From Panax quinquefolius (Eukaryota > Streptophyta > Magnoliopsida > Apiales > Araliaceae): 64,000 nt of DNA. The DNA is taken from contig CM035153.1 of assembly GCA_020205615.1 (NCBI GenBank), positions 93,276,792 through 93,340,791 of the forward strand, given 5' to 3'. Shown piece by piece: positions 12,582 through 24,794 of the stretch. How positions within the stretch are numbered: the stretch's first letter is position 1; each line of letters opens with the position of its first letter. The position numbers and the translations under genes were made by a program. The notes below the pieces were generated by a model. It made no database searches, was not told where the DNA came from, and saw only the letters and a program-made list of their open reading frames with translations.

Positions 12582-13424
12582 CTAGCTTTGAATAGCTTCA
12601 ATCTTTGCTGGGTCAACAGATATTCCATGACTTGATACCACGTGCCCAAGGAATGCTACTTCCTCAAGCCAGAACTCGGATTTCTTTAACTTGGCATAAA
12701 GCTTATATTCACGAAGCTTTTGGAGTATTAGCCTCAAGTGTTGCTCATGATCTTCACGGCTTTTGGAATAAATAAGGATGTCATCAATGGAGACGACCAC
12801 AAAGTGATTCAAATATTCCTTGAATACTCGGTTCATCATATCCATGAAGGCAGCATGAGCATTAGTCAATCCAAAAGATATGACTAGGAATTCATAATGT
12901 CCGTACCGAGTTCTGGAAGCCGTTTTTGGAATGTCATCGGTTCTAATCTTCAATTGGTGATATCCGGAACGAAGATCAATCTTTGAAAAGAATTTGGCGC
13001 CTTGCAACTGGTCAAACAGGTCATCAATACGTGGCAACGAATATCTATTTTTGATGGTGACATGGTTCAACTCTCGATAAGCAATACAAAGTCGCATACT
13101 CCCATCTTTCTTTTTCACGAATAGAACAGGAGCACCCCAAGGAGACGTACTAGGACGAATGAAACCGATGTCTAACAATTCCTATAGTTGGGCCTTTAAC
13201 TCTTGAAGTTCAATAGGAGCCATTCGATATGGGACTTTGGAAATAGGTTTTGTACCGGGTTCAAGGTCGATACAAAATTCAATTTCATGCTCAGGGGGTA
13301 GGCCAGGTGGTTCTTCAGGGAATACGTCAGAAAATTCATTAACAATAGAAATATCATTCAAAACTGACGTATTTTTGTTTAGATCCGTGACATGAGCTAA
13401 GAAAGCTTGACATCCATTTTTCAA
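12582..13424 (-). pseudogene. Element A reverse transcriptase, nearly whole, one stop
   Basis: The frame 12582-13178 carries RT motifs in order: [34 protein letters not shown] (motif A, catalytic Asp), [16 protein letters not shown], and [19 protein letters not shown] (motif C with both catalytic Asp). Element D has Phe in place of Ser before IDD and NAPAAF in place of NAHAAF, so A has drifted. A stop at 13179-13181 separates the N-terminal piece (13182-13424), which contains NEFSDVFPEEPPGLPPE. RT copies element RNA into DNA. The catalytic aspartates are intact. Confidence 0.88.
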
Positions 13425-13487
13425 TAAACGAATATCTTTATGGCTTGAGATGACAATGATTGATTTTAATGGTTTAGTTCCTGGAAT

Positions 13488-13973
13488 TCACATAATTGGT
13501 TGGTTAGGAATATGAAAGCTAACAACTTTACGAAAATAATCAATTTTTGCATGATGAGTAGTTAACCAATCAATCCCTAGAATTACGTCAAATGCAAGTA
13601 TTTTTAATGAAATAAGTTCGACAGGTAATGTGAGGGTACCGATTTGAACCAAACAAGACTTATAAACAGTGGACGTAATGAAGGTTTCTCCCAACGGAGT
13701 TTCAACAGCTAAGTCAAAGTCCAATTTCTCCGGAGTCAATTTTAAACGTTGAGCGTAAGTAGGAGAAATAAAAGAATGGGTAGAACCGGTATCAAATAAG
13801 GTATATACTTCGCTAGAGTTTATGATAAGCTTACCCGTGATGACTTCGTTCGGGTTCCTTACTTTCTGGGAGGTCACAATAAATGCTCTCCCTTGTACTA
13901 CCGGTTTTGACTTTTCTGGGACGACCTTTGGTGCCTCCATCCTAGCTGAACTTATCTTCGGTGAACGACAAAA
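13488..13973 (-). pseudogene. Element A aspartic protease
   Basis: The active site is seen as LFDTGSTHSFIS, followed by FDVILGIDWLTTHHAKIDY, the usual C-terminal flap-side motif of Tekay proteases. The open frame is shared with the second zinc knuckle of gag (up to 14024). It ends at a stop before the RT piece. It would process the polyprotein. Confidence 0.85.
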
Positions 13974-15050
13974 TCGAGTTAGGTGACCTTCTCTTCCACA
14001 ATTATAACATGCCTTGGATGGCATCGCGTAGTTTGGACTGATATGTCCCTCCCCTCCGCATTTGAAACATATGATAGGTGGTCATTCTCCTTCCTTAACA
14101 ACGGATGCTGGTGCTAACGTCTTTTCATCATTGTTGAATTTCCTCTTCTTGAAATGTCCATTCTTATTGTTTTGGCCTTGATTACCACCGAAGTGGTTAC
14201 CATTTCTGGCATGCTGATTCCCTCCACGCTTATTATCATCGCTTCGATGACTGCTATCACTGGTATTATCATTTTACCGGCTGCTCTCTTTTGGTTGGGT
14301 TGACTCATTATCACGCTCCAACAACTGAGCCCTATTAACAACATCTGAATACAAACATAGTTTATGAGAGATAAGATATTGACGTATCTCAGGTTTCAAA
14401 CCTCTTAAAAACATTCACGCCATTCTCTCCTCATTATCAACCAAATGGGACGCAAACCGAGACAACTCGGCAAACTTGGCTTCGTACTGCGATACGGTCA
14501 TGTTGTTTTGTTCCAGCTTGATGAACTCTACCTCTTTCATGTGACGAATACTTTCGGGAAAGTACTTGTCGTTGAACAGCTCTTGGAACTTTTCCCAAGA
14601 CATCTCTAGTGCGGCAGATTGAGTACGCTTTACAGATTCCCACCAGTAATCTACCTCTGCCCGCAACATGAAGGTGGCAAAGGGAACCTTTTGCTCCTCG
14701 AAGCATCCCAAGACATCAAATATCTTGTTGATCTGCTTAATCCACGTCTCCGCCTTAAGTGGGTTTGGCTCTCCAAAAAACTCCGGTGGTCCCATCTCCT
14801 TGAACTGTTTGGCGGTGACCGTCCGAGAGTTACTAGTGTTTCCACCTGCATTTTGGACAGGAGCCGCTCTCGCCTGATGTTGCATGAATTGCATGAAGCC
14901 TCAGAACATTCCATCATTCATCATTTGGTCAGTGTTGTTGTTTTCATGAGGATTGTCGCCTTCCTGATGCACATTGTCCTAATTATTGATCTGTGGAGAC
15001 TCAATAGTCTCCTGTGCTCCATTGATGTTCTCAACATTCTCAGATGCCAT
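13974..15050 (-). pseudogene. Element A gag with two zinc knuckles, broken
   Basis: A start ATG lies at 15050 with MASENVENINGAQE. The capsid region (14415-14894) includes ETWIKQINKIFDVLGC and KYFPESIRHMKEVEFIKLEQ, typical of Tekay gag. Two zinc knuckles follow: CFKCGGEGHISPNY near 14030-14075, where the final Cys is Tyr, and CYNCGREGHLTRFC at about 13980-14015, intact. In-frame stops occur near 14979, 14905 and 14413. Gag packages RNA. It is adjacent to the primer site, so this start is the natural one. Confidence 0.85.
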
Positions 15051-15222
15051 TTTCAAATACTGCCACAAAACAAGAGTTAATTAAAATAACACATATTATC
15101 CCTATACTCTGACCAACCAATTAAATAACAAATAAACTTAGGTAGGTCATACTAGCGAAGGAATTCCCCGTCTCTCCCCTCCTAGTTCTTATCTCACATC
15201 TTAGCCAGGGATCATATCCCTA

Positions 15223-15236
15223 AGCTTTGATACCAA
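15223..15236 (-). other. tRNA-iMet-type primer binding site of element A
   Basis: The minus strand reads TTGGTATCAAAGCT two bases downstream of the 5' LTR. The common plant site complementary to initiator tRNA-Met is TGGTATCAGAGC, so one mismatch is present. Confidence 0.85.
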
Positions 15237-15237
15237 C

Positions 15238-18200
15238 TGTGACGCCCCCAAAATAGGTATACATCACCCATCTTGAGTCGCCAAATACATGGTACAGAAT
15301 TCAAATATAATCTTAAATATACAACAAGAGCTATGAGTTTTAATACAAATATTGTCTTCTAGACAATATCCACTCTCAGAATAAGTTCTCATTACAATTA
15401 TTAACACACTATTTCATAGAATAGTGAGAACTACTAATGCTATCATCTGGACCATCACTCCGTCCCCGACTAGTCCCTCTTTACGCTCTCATTTCCTAAG
15501 AGAGAACAAAGGAAAGAAAGGGTGAGCTCAACTAGCCCAAAGAAGAAATATTATGACTAAGATAATGCGGGATAAATTATCATTTGCCTTGAACAATGTT
15601 AAACCGATAAAATACAATAGACAACAAGTTTAACTCAGTTAGAATAAGCAATCCATTAAAAGAGTCAGTAGAGAATAAAATCTACTATCTTTTATGATTT
15701 AAAAGTCTTTCATCACTTTTATCATTTGAGACTCGACAATAAATAATCCACATCATCCTCGCACTACGGCCAAGGATATTCATTAGGGTCACGACCACAA
15801 ATTATCCATGCACTACGGGCCAAGGATATTCGTATATTCATCAATGGTCATGATCATGCCAACAACTGTCCATCAATGCAATACGGGCCAATGAGGACTT
15901 TTATCACATCATTTGTAACATTACGGTCATGATTATATCGAATAATCCCTGGTCATAATCATACCAAGTCCATCTATGCACTACAGGCCACAGATGACTT
16001 TCAAAAATATAAACATGAGGATGATGACAATGATATAAGAATTCAATAAAACAAGTTCAAGAATTAATTTATCCAGGAACTAATAACATCCAAATTGTCA
16101 ACATGATACTTCTTTGTAAAGTAAAATTGAAGAATGCTCAGAAGAATATTTCCATGAAAAGATACTGGATGAAGCGCAAATTTCAAGGATATTCCACTAA
16201 TTTCATGGAGTATTGAAATCAAAACTTTAACCAACTGAGTATAATAAAGAATGGAATAACAACAGAAATCACCATGCATGTAGTACTTGCGCATGTATGT
16301 TATTATTCCAATGTAATAATAAGTAACGGAACCGTGTCGTGAAATTCACATCGACGGGATGTTCCAATGAAATAATAAAGAATGGAATAACAACAAAAAT
16401 CACCATGCATGCGGTTGCCAGATGATGTTATTCCAACAAAATAATAAATATGGAATAATAAATAATGGAACCAGTCGTGTGAAATTACACAAATAGGATA
16501 TTCCGGCGTAATATTAAATACTAATAATAAATAATGGAACCAGTCGTCGTGAAATTACAGACCGACAAGATATTCCGACGAAATAATAAAGAACGAGAAT
16601 AATAGAAGAATTTTACCACGTGATGCGGTACTTGATAGCGTAAACAAGTTATTCAACATAATAATATAGAATGGAATAACGGAGGGATTTCATCAAGTAT
16701 AGGGTATGTCACAGATAAAAAGGTTATTCCAATGTAATAATAAAGAATGGAATAATGTAAGGATTTCACCAAGTATAGGGTATCGCCAGCGTATCTGAGT
16801 TATTACAACGTAATAATAAAGAATGGAATAATGAAGTTCTCTTCATGAATAAGAAAGAATAACACCCCTTACCGTAAAAGACACCGGATATCAAGTAGTG
16901 AAGTAGCGAGAATACTTCTTCTTTCTCTCTATAATTTCTCTCTGTAGTTTCAAAGAATTCATAAGAAATAATGAAGGAATGAGCTTCTATTTATAGAAGA
17001 GTGGATTGAATAGTAACTAATTCTGAATGTCCAGATTGATTTACTTTTAAACGGACGGTCCAGATTGATTTACTATTAAAACTTAAAGCAACGGTCCATA
17101 CTGATTTACTATTAAAACTTTAAACCAAATGATCCATATTGAGTCACTATTATAACTTTCCACCAAATGATCCATATTGATTCACTAATATAACTTCAAC
17201 CAACGGTCTGAAAAATTAGCACATCTCCTCATGGAATAATATTGTACCCAAATACCCGAATGCACAATACTAGAGTGAATAGTAACTGGGTGAATAGTAA
17301 CTCGTGAATAGTAACTCGTGAATATTAACTCATGAATAGTAACTCATGAATAGTAACTCGTGAATGGTAACTCGTGAATAATAACTCATGAATAGTAACT
17401 CATGAATAGTACTCCGACACGAAAAGTTCCCCGAATACCTGATTGAACAATATAACCTCCAGACATCAATTATCATCAGAATAGATGTCGATTTCTACTA
17501 ACACAAATAATCCCAACACAATGAAACTATCAAATTCATCTTTAATAAACACGAACTTATTCATCATTAATATTATAACTCCCAATATTTAGCAACAAGG
17601 TTGTTCCCAGGAAAGAGGGGGTTTTCCAATAAGGATTTCTCCTATCATGGCCGCGCAATTAGGTGACTAAACCTCTCTCTTGTAACTTCTAGACATTGTA
17701 AATATTGCAATTTAATAATATGAATAACTTTATCGTCTCAATTATTGATTTAATAATATAACATATAATGCGGATGATAATGTGACAATAATCAAATCAA
17801 TAATATGAGAGATACGATGCAACAATTCATCAGTAGTAATAATTGAGTATAACCGGTGACTTCTCACGTAAGCGTCGATAATCAATATCGTGTGCTACTA
17901 TGCAACCACCACGCTGCTTTTCTTGTGCACTTTTTACTACCGAGTAGTTCAATAGTATTAACGGTAAAACTTCCGCCGTTATTTTCATAAAAATATTTTT
18001 GTCGTTTTCTCAATCCGACAATAATTCTGTTGCGGGGTCCTCCAATGATTACGCCGTTGTACGAATATTCCCGAAAAAAGAATATTCCCCGACCAATCGA
18101 ATATTTTATAACAACTTGCATACTTAGCAAAATTTATAAATATTACCCACAACTATAACATTATATCAAATTAATTCCATAATATTCAAAAATGATATTT

Positions 18201-18240
18201 ATAGAAAAATCATCTTTATAAAAAAAATTGGGGTCTTACA
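15238..18240 (-). repeat. Element A 5' LTR
   Basis: It is 3003 bp, about 50 bp longer than the 3' copy because of small indels in the tandem arrays. Hairpin array 16240-16850; GTGAATAGTAACTC minisatellite 17274-17413. Flanked outside by GTATT (18241-18245). Confidence 0.9.
16987..16995 (-). promoter_or_regulatory. TATA box of element A 5' LTR
   Basis: The minus strand reads TATAAATAG in the LTR, the likely core promoter of the element. The same box is at 33704 (B), 38473 and 45805 (D) and 47560 (C), always just upstream, in element sense, of a pyrimidine-rich CTCTCT/TTCTTC tract (plus-strand view). Confidence 0.65.
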
Positions 18241-19011
18241 GTATTAACCACCTCTCGATGCACTAATACCGTATTAACATCAATCCACAATTAAGATAGA
18301 AATTCGTTAAACACCTTAATCAACTAACCCACTATATCTCTATGTGAATTACAATTGAAGAAGGTTGAAGAATAAGTTCTCGATCCGATTACATGCAGTG
18401 TCAAGCATATCTCTACCTTAACACTCATCAAGTTTAAGCTATTAACAAAATTCTGAACACATGCTATATCAACTAGGTCTAGATTTGAATATCCTCTCTC
18501 GATTCCATCCAACTCCACAAAGAATTGTTGATCAGGCAATTCATAGATTCAAGCTCAAATCAATATAGATAAACTGGAAATAGCTTAATAAATTAGAAAT
18601 CAAAGTTTACAAAATCATCGTTTCACTCAAAGATCCATCATAAGCCTAAAAAGTGAATTAGTTCATAATAAACGAAATAAACACTAAATAAATCATGGAA
18701 ATCATTCTTTCAATTACAAATAATAGTCTAAGACGAAGAATATTAGAAAACACCCTTCACGTAGCCTAGAATCGCAATCGTCTCGAAAATCTCCTTGAAA
18801 TACTCCTCCAACGCTTGCTTCGAAAAATTGAGATTAATCTTCGTAATTTGCCTTGTGTGTCTCCTAATCTCATTGTTTTCTATCAATTATATACTTCCAA
18901 CATGTATTTTGATTACAATTCCATTCCAAAAGAAGTTCCAAGTCATCACCATCACTAAAACTCCACACTTGTAGCATTAGAAACCAACTAGGAGTCTTAA
19001 TTTTCGAGTAC

Positions 19012-19137
19012 CCAAGCCCCAACTTGCTATTTCCCTTTGAAATAGCAAGCCCCAGCTTGCTACCTTGCTGCTATTGCTGTCCAGACCCCAAGCCCCGGCT
19101 TGATCTATAGGCACAAAAGAGCAAGCCCCGGCTTGCC
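19012..19137. repeat. GCAAGCC-GGCTTGC palindromes in the Athila-like LTR
   Basis: Four copies of the inverted repeat, including CAAGCCCCGGCTTG near 19089 and GCAAGCCCCGGCTTGC at about 19121-19136, match the cluster at 3999-4196. Confidence 0.75.
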
Positions 19138-19663
19138 CCCAATCTGCCAATTAATTTTTCTGCTGGAACCTCATCTGCTAAAACTACTATAACTTTTAAA
19201 CCGTAAGGAGTTACGGGGCCTGGGACCTATCAAATCGAAGCTATCGACGAGCTCTACAACTTTCATTCTTTTAGTTTTGAGAAATAATAAACGGATGAAG
19301 GTCGAAATTGCATCGGAAGAATCTGCTGCTGTGTAATGACAACCGAAACAACTCTTAACTTTGTCTTTGTTGCTAGAAAGCCATAATCTCGCATCCGAAC
19401 TTCCGATTAGAATGATGCAAGACATTCCGGAATGCCAAGAAAGAGTTCCTTAACATAATCCAAGTTCCACGTCACGAACATGAAATGCACATAAAATGAA
19501 CATGAAAACCCAAACTATATCCGGAATTGCTTTTCCTTGCAAATTTTATACCAATAGTTACTCACTCCGCTTCCAAGCATATAATCTACAAAATGGAAAC
19601 AAAATGCATGAAAAGTAACTAAAAAACACGAGATTAAACAAATAATTCAAGTAATAGATGCCG

Positions 19664-19690
19664 GATAAGTAGGTATAAAACCTACTTATC
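19664..19690. repeat. Perfect 11-bp inverted repeat at the LTR terminus
   Basis: GATAAGTAGGT (19664-19674) and ACCTACTTATC (19680-19690) flank ATAAA. In element sense these are the first bases of the LTR, after TG/CA. The next five bases, TTTAC (19692-19696), would be the target-site duplication, but the partner end is missing. Confidence 0.8.
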
Positions 19691-19691
19691 A

Positions 19692-21615
19692 TTTACATTC
19701 TTGCATATTAAATTTGAATGATGTTAGACTCATTTTTTTAACATTAGAATAGTGTTTACTAAATTTGTCATGCAATGAGATAACATAATAGAAATTTTCT
19801 TAAGTATAGAGTTCTAATTATCATAATTCTTTTTAATTGTTTGCTTCATGTATAATAAGAACTACATTTAGTTTAGGAAAATATCACATATTTCATTTAC
19901 AATCTCCCTACCAAAATAAAACAATTCTAATTATTTATGTTTTCAGTTGAATTTTAGGACATTATTTTGAATAACATTAATGACTAATTGTTAAGTATTT
20001 AATTTGTCATTCTATAATACTTTTGATGATATAGGAGACAAACTCGAACTATACTCAATCTTGAATCAAGTTAGAATTATTAATCGTATCACGTTAATTT
20101 ATGTGTAGGACAATTATATTCTTCTTTTCTTATGAGACAATTATATTATGCTATGTTTTTACTTGGTATAACATATACGGTTTTCATTATCAATTTCAGA
20201 TTGACATATGCTATTGTTCCCTTATTCAATTATAGTAGTCTGAATTGTGTTCTTTGATATCGACTTAGATACCCTGCTTTGTGGTAAATGACTTGATAAT
20301 AGACTAAACTTATCTATGTACACTGTGAGGAGTTTTATCCACCTTCATTCCATAATAAATCACCTTCTTTTTTTTCTTCCAAAAAAAGAAGAATTGTTTT
20401 TTGCATGAATTTTAAGTTCTGCTGAAAGCGCATAGATATATTATGAATATATTTGAATAAAAATTGTAAGCATTTTATGAATACAAAAATATATTTAAAT
20501 GCTATGTGTGAATATGTTTTCAGCTGTCTATGTTAAAATAGTAATAAAAAGAAACACTTGCTACTATGGAATGAGTACATTTTAAGAAATTAGTTATGAT
20601 ACCTATGTAATTGAATCTCGATCCCAGTCTCTTCTTGATATGGTTTGGAATTTAATTTGCATAATAATTTGAGAAGAAATGTTAATAGCAGCTATAAAGC
20701 TATTACATGGAGGGCTTGATGGTTTACCATCTTCTCAAAGAAAACTGGGTTGCTCTCTTACTTTGGTCTTAAATGATAGATTACTATAATTTGTGTCACA
20801 TTACAGGAGTGTCCTATAAATAGAGATATTCCTGCACAACATAACTCCTCTACACAATGTATTGATATATGTATTGGCATTGTTGCAGAACACTATGAAT
20901 AGGAGACTAAGAGGCCTGACAAAGAGAAAAGAGAAAAGACGGGCCAAAATAGAATTCTTCTATTCCTTTTGAGGTACACATCATTATATCTCGCGAATAC
21001 CATTAGTGTTTTTCACATATTTATGGTCGATTAGTGAAACATAATTTAGATAGAAAATCAAAATAATAAAGACGGTTTCCCTCGCTTTGGGCTCAAACCC
21101 CAGATATACAGAATTGCAAGGTAACTTTATATTTGACTTCCAAGATACTTGGGATGTTGAGACCATTTGCTTGACATGGTTGTAATATAAGCTTTTGAGT
21201 ACTTCTCTAATATGTATGCAAGTCTTAAACTGAAATAGAACAAAATAATACTAAAAAAAAACATATTATAGGATGATGAGACCATTTACTTGGCATGCAT
21301 GGTTGTTAATTTTTGTGCACATAATTCGCTAAGGTACTTCACACTATTTTTTGTTAATTTAGAGCTATCTAGCATGGTGCATATAAACTATTTGGTGAAA
21401 TGCTCCAATTAAAAAAATATACTATTGAGTAGTTTGTAGCTTTTCATCTTCTGATTCATCATAACTCGATTCTTATATGAAATTATTAACTCAGTATCAC
21501 ATAATACCAAGTATAGATTTGTGAATGTTGTTATAAATTTTTTAACTATATAGTGCATGTATACTATAAAAAGTCTCCATACTTGCAGGTCAGACTTATG
21601 AGATTCTAAATATAT
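19692..21615. other. Non-coding DNA, probably Helitron interior
   Basis: No coding similarity is visible. A phrase GAGACCATTTGCTTGACATG near 21157 recurs imperfectly near 21279. The Helitron 5' end (TC next to a host A) could not be located. Confidence 0.4.
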
Positions 21616-21892
21616 ATAGGAGAGCTGAACCGTGAGTATGAAAATTGCAAAGCTGTCATGTGGACGTATGAACAATCAATGAAACAACAACAAGAAATAA
21701 GGTTTTACATTCACATTGTGCTGCAATCAGGGAAAAGTACAACTACTTTTACTACATCATACGAACAAATTCGAATCGTTGATAAAATAGTTTACAATAC
21801 TTTGAAGGATGCATGTTACCATCGAGGGTTGTTAGACTCAGACAATGAATGACACGTAACATTAACTGATGCATCAGTTCATAAAACAGGTC
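21616..21892 (+). pseudogene. Helitron Rep/helicase fragment
   Basis: The frame starting with ELNREYENCKAVMW matches the FFELN region of plant Helitron PIF1-like helicases. It continues with YEQIRIVDKIVYNTLKDACY and GLLDSDNE, corresponding to the family pattern of a VNG-V-Y-TFK-ACY-LGLL-DD-EW stretch. The expected Trp after DNE is a TGA stop, and HVTLTDAS follows in the same frame, as in the family. Only about 90 residues remain of a protein normally over 1,000 residues. The Helitron 3' end lies 360 bp downstream on the same strand, which supports the call. Confidence 0.75.
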
Positions 21893-22022
21893 AGTAGTAT
21901 CAAATTATTGGGGTCTTGCTATTTATATTTGGCAGTCCCATATCTTTTGATATATTTACCTTGCACTTTTTGGTGCATTGCTTTGAATGAAGAACTCAAT
22001 TACAAGGAAGCAAATCCAAAAG

Positions 22023-22094
22023 AAGACCACAAGACCAAAGACGGCTTAAATCTTTGGAAGATATAATACCGGCTTAAATCTTTGGAAGATATAA
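22023..22094 (+). repeat. Direct duplication of about 27 bp
   Basis: The phrase GGCTTAAATCTTTGGAAGAT occurs twice in tandem (about 22042 and 22072), a short replication-slippage duplication inside the Helitron remnant. Confidence 0.8.
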
Positions 22095-22218
22095 TATTGT
22101 ATTTTTATGCAGTGTTTAAATTTTAGAATGTAAAATGGGTTGTGTTGGGTTTGATAGCGTTTGTAATCAATTTTAAGAACGTCTGTGTTAATAAATTATA
22201 CAATTTATTATTCAAACT

Positions 22219-22248
22219 AGCACGTGCATTGCACGGGCTATCAACTAG
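22219..22248 (+). mobile_element. Helitron 3' terminus
   Basis: A hairpin CGTGC-ATT-GCACG is followed by GGGCTATCAACTAG and then T. Plant Helitrons end in a GC-rich hairpin roughly ten bases before CTRR and insert before T, which is what is seen. It terminates the remnant carrying the helicase fragment on the same strand. Confidence 0.75.
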
Positions 22249-22491
22249 TTAACCTAATTATCTCAAATAAACAATTAACTCATTCATTAAGAAAAAATAA
22301 AAAATTAACTCTACTAATTTATCAAAATAAAGTAATTAACTTCACTAATTAAGCAAAATAAACTAAGTAATTTACCACATTACTTATAAAATATTAAAAG
22401 GTAAAATGGTAAAATATTATAATAATAACATACTAATTTACCTTGATAACAAAAGAAAATTTAAAAAAAAACAAAGTTCATAACAAGATAA
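22249..22491. other. AT-rich spacer
   Basis: Short AATTAACT-type words only; no feature recognised. Confidence 0.5.
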
Positions 22492-22706
22492 TGTAATGCC
22501 CCCAAAATCGGGTCTATTTTCCTTCCCGATCTTGTGCGTTAAATACTATCTTGTTTCAGCTTTACATCATAATTTAATGAAATAATAGCTAAAAATGTGG
22601 ATAATTAAAATTTTTCTTTCTGTCTTTCATTCGTTCCCTGAATCGCAACCTTTACAAATCTTCTTAATACTAGAATCATATTTGTTATATGACTTATATA
22701 GCCTGA

Positions 22707-22759
<53 letters not shown>

Positions 22760-24510
22760 TCATTCTTTCAAGCATATCCCCTTTTTAAAACAAATAATCC
22801 TCATCTATCGAATACTTCAAAAATTTACACATCTGTGATTTACACATGAAAATACCATCAAATGATTCAACACAATCTCAATTAAATCACTAGTCTTCTT
22901 TTCATACGCTCCTAATCACGATAGATCGCGTCATAACTTTAACCTGCAAATTAAGCAAGATTGAGCACGACGACCCAGTGAGTCTTACAGTCTATCATGC
23001 ATCACATAGCACGTAGGTTTCACATTCAGTTCATGCATTTATATTCTTGGTGTTCAAGCATATTACAAATGCATTATCACATTTATATCCTGCTGGTAGC
23101 AACATACATACCATAACATACTACACATGTCCTGTACATGTCATTCATTGCACATATATATTGAGTTCCCCGACTCAATTCAATAATTAGTCATAATTTG
23201 ACATTCATCATTCACAAAGAAAATAATGCAGTTCATAGGTATTACATACTTATAAATATAAATCATACTAACAGTTATCTATAACAATTATAAGTCCACA
23301 TAAATAAACTGAGAAACTTGCCTCGTTTGTAGTCTATTGTCTTAATTGAAGGCTTCTCACAGATCCTACACATTTATTTACATTAACAAGCATATTAGCC
23401 AAATAACAAAGTTATATAGTTTGCAAGCTCACATAACACGTAGTTTCAGCGATCATGGTTGTAGTTTAGATTTCTATATCTGAGATACATTTTTTAAATA
23501 CCTCATCCATGTTTTCACATTAGTCATTTTTCTCTTTAATGGGGTTTGGTATGATTATAACATGCACACATAGCATATATAAAGTTTACATCCTATTAGG
23601 AATTTAACACACGAGTGTTTCATTTCAACATACTAATGCATTACTATCTTTATTTTTCTACACTATGCCAAAACATACTTGATTCTACCCAAATATGACA
23701 TGTCATGGATCTTGGACCATAACACACTTTTATTAGTTCATTTAAACATGTTAGAACATTTACTGTCCTTAAACTTTACTTTTAGAAATATACTTCAAAA
23801 AGTTATGATTTTTGAGGCACCTTTGAGGATTTTTAGAATCTTCTATGATAGTCTTTTTGGACCTATCATTTGTGCATACTAATAGACCCCATACCAAAGT
23901 ATTTTTTTTATTAGTTTAGGTTTCCAAGTAAGCCTATTTATGCTTCTTGAAACTAATGCCCAAACTAGGCCACTGCTCACAGTTTTAAGTTTACTAGTTT
24001 TGGTCAATTCTTGTCAATTTCATTTTTAGTCACTTTGGTTCATTCCAACACTTGAATTATATTTAGTTAGGACTAGTTCTATCATTCCTTTGGGTTTACT
24101 AAGCATAGATTGAGTTTTGACCTTTTAAACCTAGCTTTTTTAAGCTTTTACACACCAACTTCACAAGTTCTTGTATATATTTGCATTTCAACATTTGGAA
24201 TAGCCTAGCATAACTCTAAATCACTTGTCTAAGGTGTCCAAATTGAGTTCTAAGTAGAATAGAAAAATCTCAAATTTTCATACTTAGACAAATTTGCAAA
24301 ACTGCAGTTTTAGTGATTTTCCTTATTAGTTTGGTGATTTATTTAAACTCCTTGGTTAAGCCAATAGCTTAACCACTTGGCCCTAATTCTAGACCATACT
24401 ACAAGGTATTTTAATCAAGGTTTAGGTTTCTTATTCATGCCCATTAAGCTTCCCAAAATAGGGCTCAAACTTAGCCATTTTCTTACTTTTTTACAAAACT
24501 ATTTTTGAAC
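22492..24510 (-). repeat. LTR-like sequence of another Ty3-type element, truncated
   Basis: It begins TGTAATGCCCCCAAAATCGG, the same style of edge as the TGTGACGCCCCCAAAA LTRs of elements A-D. At 22960 it holds GAGCACGACGACCCAGTGAG, a phrase common near the U5 side of plant Ty3 LTRs read on the opposite strand. It is non-coding, has a (TA)n run (22709-22755), and is cut by the CACTA element; 28300-28509 is its probable continuation. The far end and a target-site duplication were not found. Confidence 0.5.
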
Positions 24511-24548
24511 CACTAGTACAAAGTACTAAATAGAAAAAAACTTAAACC

Positions 24549-24715
24549 ACAACGTTTTTATAAAAAACGTTGTGGTATTTTTTCACAACGTTTTTTAACA
24601 AAACGTTGTAGATATATATGAAAAACGTTATCTATTTAAAATGGCATTTTTTGGTTTTAACTAAATAATGTTTTTTAAAAAAAACGTTATCTATGTAAAA
24701 AACACGTTAAGTGAA
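24549..24715. repeat. CACTA subterminal AACGTT repeats, 5' side
   Basis: About seven copies of AAAAACGTT or its complement, several as short inverted pairs such as ACAACGTTTTTATAAAAAAC. These are likely transposase binding sites. Confidence 0.8.
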
Positions 24716-24794
24716 AACTTAAAATTAAAAAGATACTATTTCTCCGTTCTCTTAGGTTAGGTTTTCATCGTTCTTATCTCTTTGGATTTGTTCC

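Larger units (their letters stand above)
7447..18240 (-). mobile_element. Element A: full-length Tekay/Del-like chromodomain Ty3 retrotransposon
   Basis: The element has two LTRs (7447-10400 and 15238-18240) with TGTGACGCC...TCTTACA ends, a 5-bp target-site duplication GTATT, a tRNA-iMet-like primer site, a polypurine tract, and the order gag, protease, RT, RNase H, integrase, chromodomain, read on the minus strand. That order with a C-terminal chromodomain and long LTRs of about 3 kb fits the Tekay (Del) lineage. The two LTRs differ by many substitutions and indels, so it is not a new insertion. Stops and frameshifts break the coding region, for example a TGA where element D has CGA in the integrase. 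Confidence 0.92.
3786..19691 (-). mobile_element. Athila-like Ty3 retrotransposon, pol-deleted, split by element A
   Basis: Reading from high to low coordinates, the order is 5' LTR (7084-19691, interrupted by element A), a tRNA-Asp-like primer site (7061-7078), gag (5622-6975), protease (4822-5342), then the 3' non-coding motif at 4487-4512. Reverse transcriptase, RNase H and integrase are absent: only about 300 bp lie between the protease and the 3' motif. The 3' LTR is not recognisable and was probably lost or replaced where the repeat ending at 3785 abuts. The copy cannot move by itself. Athila-like assignment rests on the gag zinc knuckle, the protease style and the conserved GGGAGGCAACCC motif. 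The lower limit is inferred. Confidence 0.7.
7084..19691 (-). repeat. 5' LTR of the Athila-like element, split by element A
   Basis: The LTR comprises 7084-7446 plus 18246-19691, about 1.8 kb without the 10.8 kb insert. On the plus strand it runs from TGTTGGGTAAAATC to CTACTTATCA, so it has the TG...CA ends. The split is exact: GTATT occurs just before (7442-7446) and just after (18241-18245) element A. Open frames inside it are not genes. Confidence 0.75.

Noticed and set aside
14619..15080. 153-codon plus-strand frame
   Set aside because: It is the complement of the element A gag frame.
21075..21125. tRNA-like sequence GGGCTCAAACCCC
   Set aside because: No cloverleaf arms or anticodon stem around it.
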